NCBI RefSeq assembly: GCF_000718165.1
Contig: NZ_JOEY01000039.1
Span: 1-64,000, forward strand
Direction of reading: 5' to 3'
DNA: 64,000 nt
Origin: Streptomyces fulvoviolaceus
Lineage (GTDB): Bacteria > Actinomycetota > Actinomycetes > Streptomycetales > Streptomycetaceae
The translations under genes and the position numbers were made by a program. This document shows positions 62,388 to 64,000 of the stretch, in pieces. How positions within the stretch are numbered: position 1 is the first letter of the stretch; every line of letters starts with the position of its first letter. The notes beneath the pieces were generated by a model. That model made no database searches. It was not told the origin of the DNA and saw nothing but the letters and a program-made list of their open reading frames with translations.

Positions 62388-63956
62388 CTACTTGGTGACC
62401 GCGTCCAGCGCGTCCACAGTTCCCCAGCCGTAGAAGCCGTTGCGGTTCTTCGAGCCCTCGCACACCGCGTCGACCTTGCCGTCGCTGTTGATGTCGTACG
62501 GGTCCGTGCACGGCGTGGCGTCGGCCTCGGCGTACAGCAGGGCCTTCACCAGGGCCGGAGAGGCGTACGGATGCGTTGACTTGATCAATGCGGCGACGGC
62601 CGCGACATGCGGCGAGGCCATCGACGTACCGGCCATGTAGCCCCACTTGCCGCCGGGCAGCGTGCCCAGGATCAGACCGCTGGTCGCGGGCGGCTCCGGC
62701 TTCTGGTACGACGTGGAGTCGCCGCCGGGCGCGGCGACGTCGATGACGCCCAGGCCGTAGTTGGAGAAGGACGACTTGATGCCCTTCGCCCCGGTCGCCG
62801 CGACCGTCACGACACCCGGCAACTGGGTCGGTATGTCGTAGCACTTGGACGGGTCGATCACCCGGTCCGAGGGCGTGCCGTCGTTCGGCGAGGACGGGTC
62901 GGTGATCTCGTCGGCCGTGAGGTCGTAGTTCTCGTTGCCGGCCGCGGCCACGTTGACCACGCCCTTCTTCTCCGCGTACCGCGAGGCCCGGGTGATGGCG
63001 TCCACGAGGGCCTTCTGGTCCGGGTCGTCCGTGCAGTTGAAGTACCACGGGTCGGTGTAATAGCTGTTGTTGGTGACGTCGACGCCGTGCGTGGCCGCCC
63101 ACATGAAGCCGCAGACCACGGCCTCGGTGTAGAAGTAGCCGGCGGTCGTCGACACCTTGATGCCGGCCACCTTCACGCCGGGCGCGACCCCCGTCATGCC
63201 GACGCCGTTCTTGGCGGCCGCGATCTCGCCGGCCACGTGCGTGCCGTGCGGGCTCTCCGACGCGCTCGGCCGCCACGCCCCGTCGGTCGTGTCCGGCTTG
63301 CCCGTCACACAGTTGACCGACGCGGCCCGGTTGAAGTTCGGCGCGATGTCGGGGTGGGTGTCGTCGACGCCGGTGTCGATCACGGCGACCGTCACCTTGC
63401 TGCTGCCGAGCGACTTCTCGTGCGCCTTGTCCGCCTTGATGGCGGGCAGGTCCCACTGCAGGGACTCGAGCGGGTCCTGCTCGGCGGTGGCATCGGCCGA
63501 GGCCTTGGCGATCTCGGCCGAGCTGAGCGCCTTCGGCGTCCCCTCGTCGGTCGTCGACTGCGCGGGCAGCGGCGCGTTACGGGTGTTGCCGGCCGACTCG
63601 ACCCCGCGGACCTTGCGGATGGTCTTGGCGAAGTCCGGGTTCGACGAGTGGACGACGATCACGCCGATCTTGTCGTACGACGTCACGATCGTGCCGCCGG
63701 CGTCGGCGATGGCCTTCTTCACCTGAGCCGAAGGGCCGGACCCGGGACGGACGTTGACCACATAGCTGAGAGCGGTCGCGTCGGCCGTACCGACCGAGGC
63801 GAGGACGTCGTTCACGGCGCCGGTGACACCGGCCACCGTGTCGGGCACGGTGGCCGCGGACGCCGTGGCGCCCGGCAGGAACGCGAGGGCGGTCGCCGTG
63901 GCCATCCCGAGCGGGATGGCGATCGCGCGCCGGTAGCGCGGGTGAGGCGCTGTCAT
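62388..63956 (-). CDS. Secreted S8 family serine protease (subtilase)
   Basis: 522 residues. Signal peptide (MTAPHPRYRRAIAIPLGMAT...SASAA), a propeptide region (about 40-165), then the catalytic domain: VAVIDTGVDD (Asp194), SPHGTHVAG (His237), NVAAAGNEN (Asn341) and MAGTSMASPH (Ser445). A DINSDGKVDAVC calcium-loop-like motif near the end resembles an EF-hand. ATG 63956. Extracellular proteolysis, specificity unknown. Confidence 0.93.
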   Translation of the reverse strand: MTAPHPRYRRAIAIPLGMATATALAFLPGATASAATVPDTVAGVTGAVNDVLASVGTADATALSYVVNVRPGSGPSAQVKKAIADAGGTIVTSYDKIGVIVVHSSNPDFAKTIRKVRGVESAGNTRNAPLPAQSTTDEGTPKALSSAEIAKASADATAEQDPLESLQWDLPAIKADKAHEKSLGSSKVTVAVIDTGVDDTHPDIAPNFNRAASVNCVTGKPDTTDGAWRPSASESPHGTHVAGEIAAAKNGVGMTGVAPGVKVAGIKVSTTAGYFYTEAVVCGFMWAATHGVDVTNNSYYTDPWYFNCTDDPDQKALVDAITRASRYAEKKGVVNVAAAGNENYDLTADEITDPSSPNDGTPSDRVIDPSKCYDIPTQLPGVVTVAATGAKGIKSSFSNYGLGVIDVAAPGGDSTSYQKPEPPATSGLILGTLPGGKWGYMAGTSMASPHVAAVAALIKSTHPYASPALVKALLYAEADATPCTDPYDINSDGKVDAVCEGSKNRNGFYGWGTVDALDAVTK

Positions 63957-64000
63957 AGGAAAGTGTCTCCAGTTCGTTCGTGGTGCGAGCGGACCGTGCG

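Overview
The window reads as core chromosome from a Streptomyces. GC is very high, genes are densely packed with many ATGA or GTGA stop/start overlaps, GTG and even TTG starts occur, and there are xre/DUF397 genes, an LAxTG sortase substrate, and a block that, from memory, matches the S. coelicolor SCO1838-SCO1860 order (cob genes, pit transporter, class II aldolase, ABC-F protein, Gbn, enoyl-CoA hydratase). No database was searched. I see no rRNA, tRNA, CRISPR array, transposase or prophage gene.

Layout. 0-7 kb: a class V aminotransferase, a polar amino acid ABC importer (binding lipoprotein, permease, ATPase), an amidohydrolase, an LAxTG-anchored secreted protein and a small membrane protein. 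7-13.7 kb: a sugar-type ABC importer (two permeases, Tat lipoprotein) with a LacI regulator and a DUF2264 protein; two LacI-like operators precede it. 13.9-31.8 kb: cobalamin genes, nearly all leftward, in two transcription blocks. A cobalamin riboswitch at about 31.7 kb leads into cobD-cobQ-cobN-chelatase-cobO-cobB-cobI. A ZIP-type metal permease separates this from cobM-cobL-cbiG/cobJ-cbiX-cobC. Together they cover cobalt insertion, corrin-ring methylation, amidation and adenosylation. 32-34 kb: a DUF397/XRE pair with two small membrane proteins. 34.4-36 kb: a phosphate transporter behind a PHO box. 36-43.8 kb: GH25 lysozyme, aldolase, hydrolase, a frameshifted zinc peptidase, and an ABC-F protein preceded by a tiny leader ORF. 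44.1 kb: the nucleoid protein Gbn behind a dense GATC array. 45.3-48.5 kb: an Asp23/AmaP envelope cluster. 48.5-64 kb: atypical SDR, GH15, SURF1, DEDDh-BRCT nuclease, VIT1-like transporter, a NACHT-LRR protein resembling bacterial NLR immune proteins, a sterol-desaturase/lysoplasmalogenase pair, a broken alcohol dehydrogenase, CopD-like protein, CoA transferase and a subtilase.

Three families of short palindromic repeats recur. They are mostly intergenic, but one pair is inserted in frame inside cobB and another member breaks the alcohol dehydrogenase. The most interesting items are the NACHT-LRR gene, the 7-codon leaderless ORF before the ABC-F gene, the GATC array before gbn, the repeat insertions, and the possible ether-lipid module.
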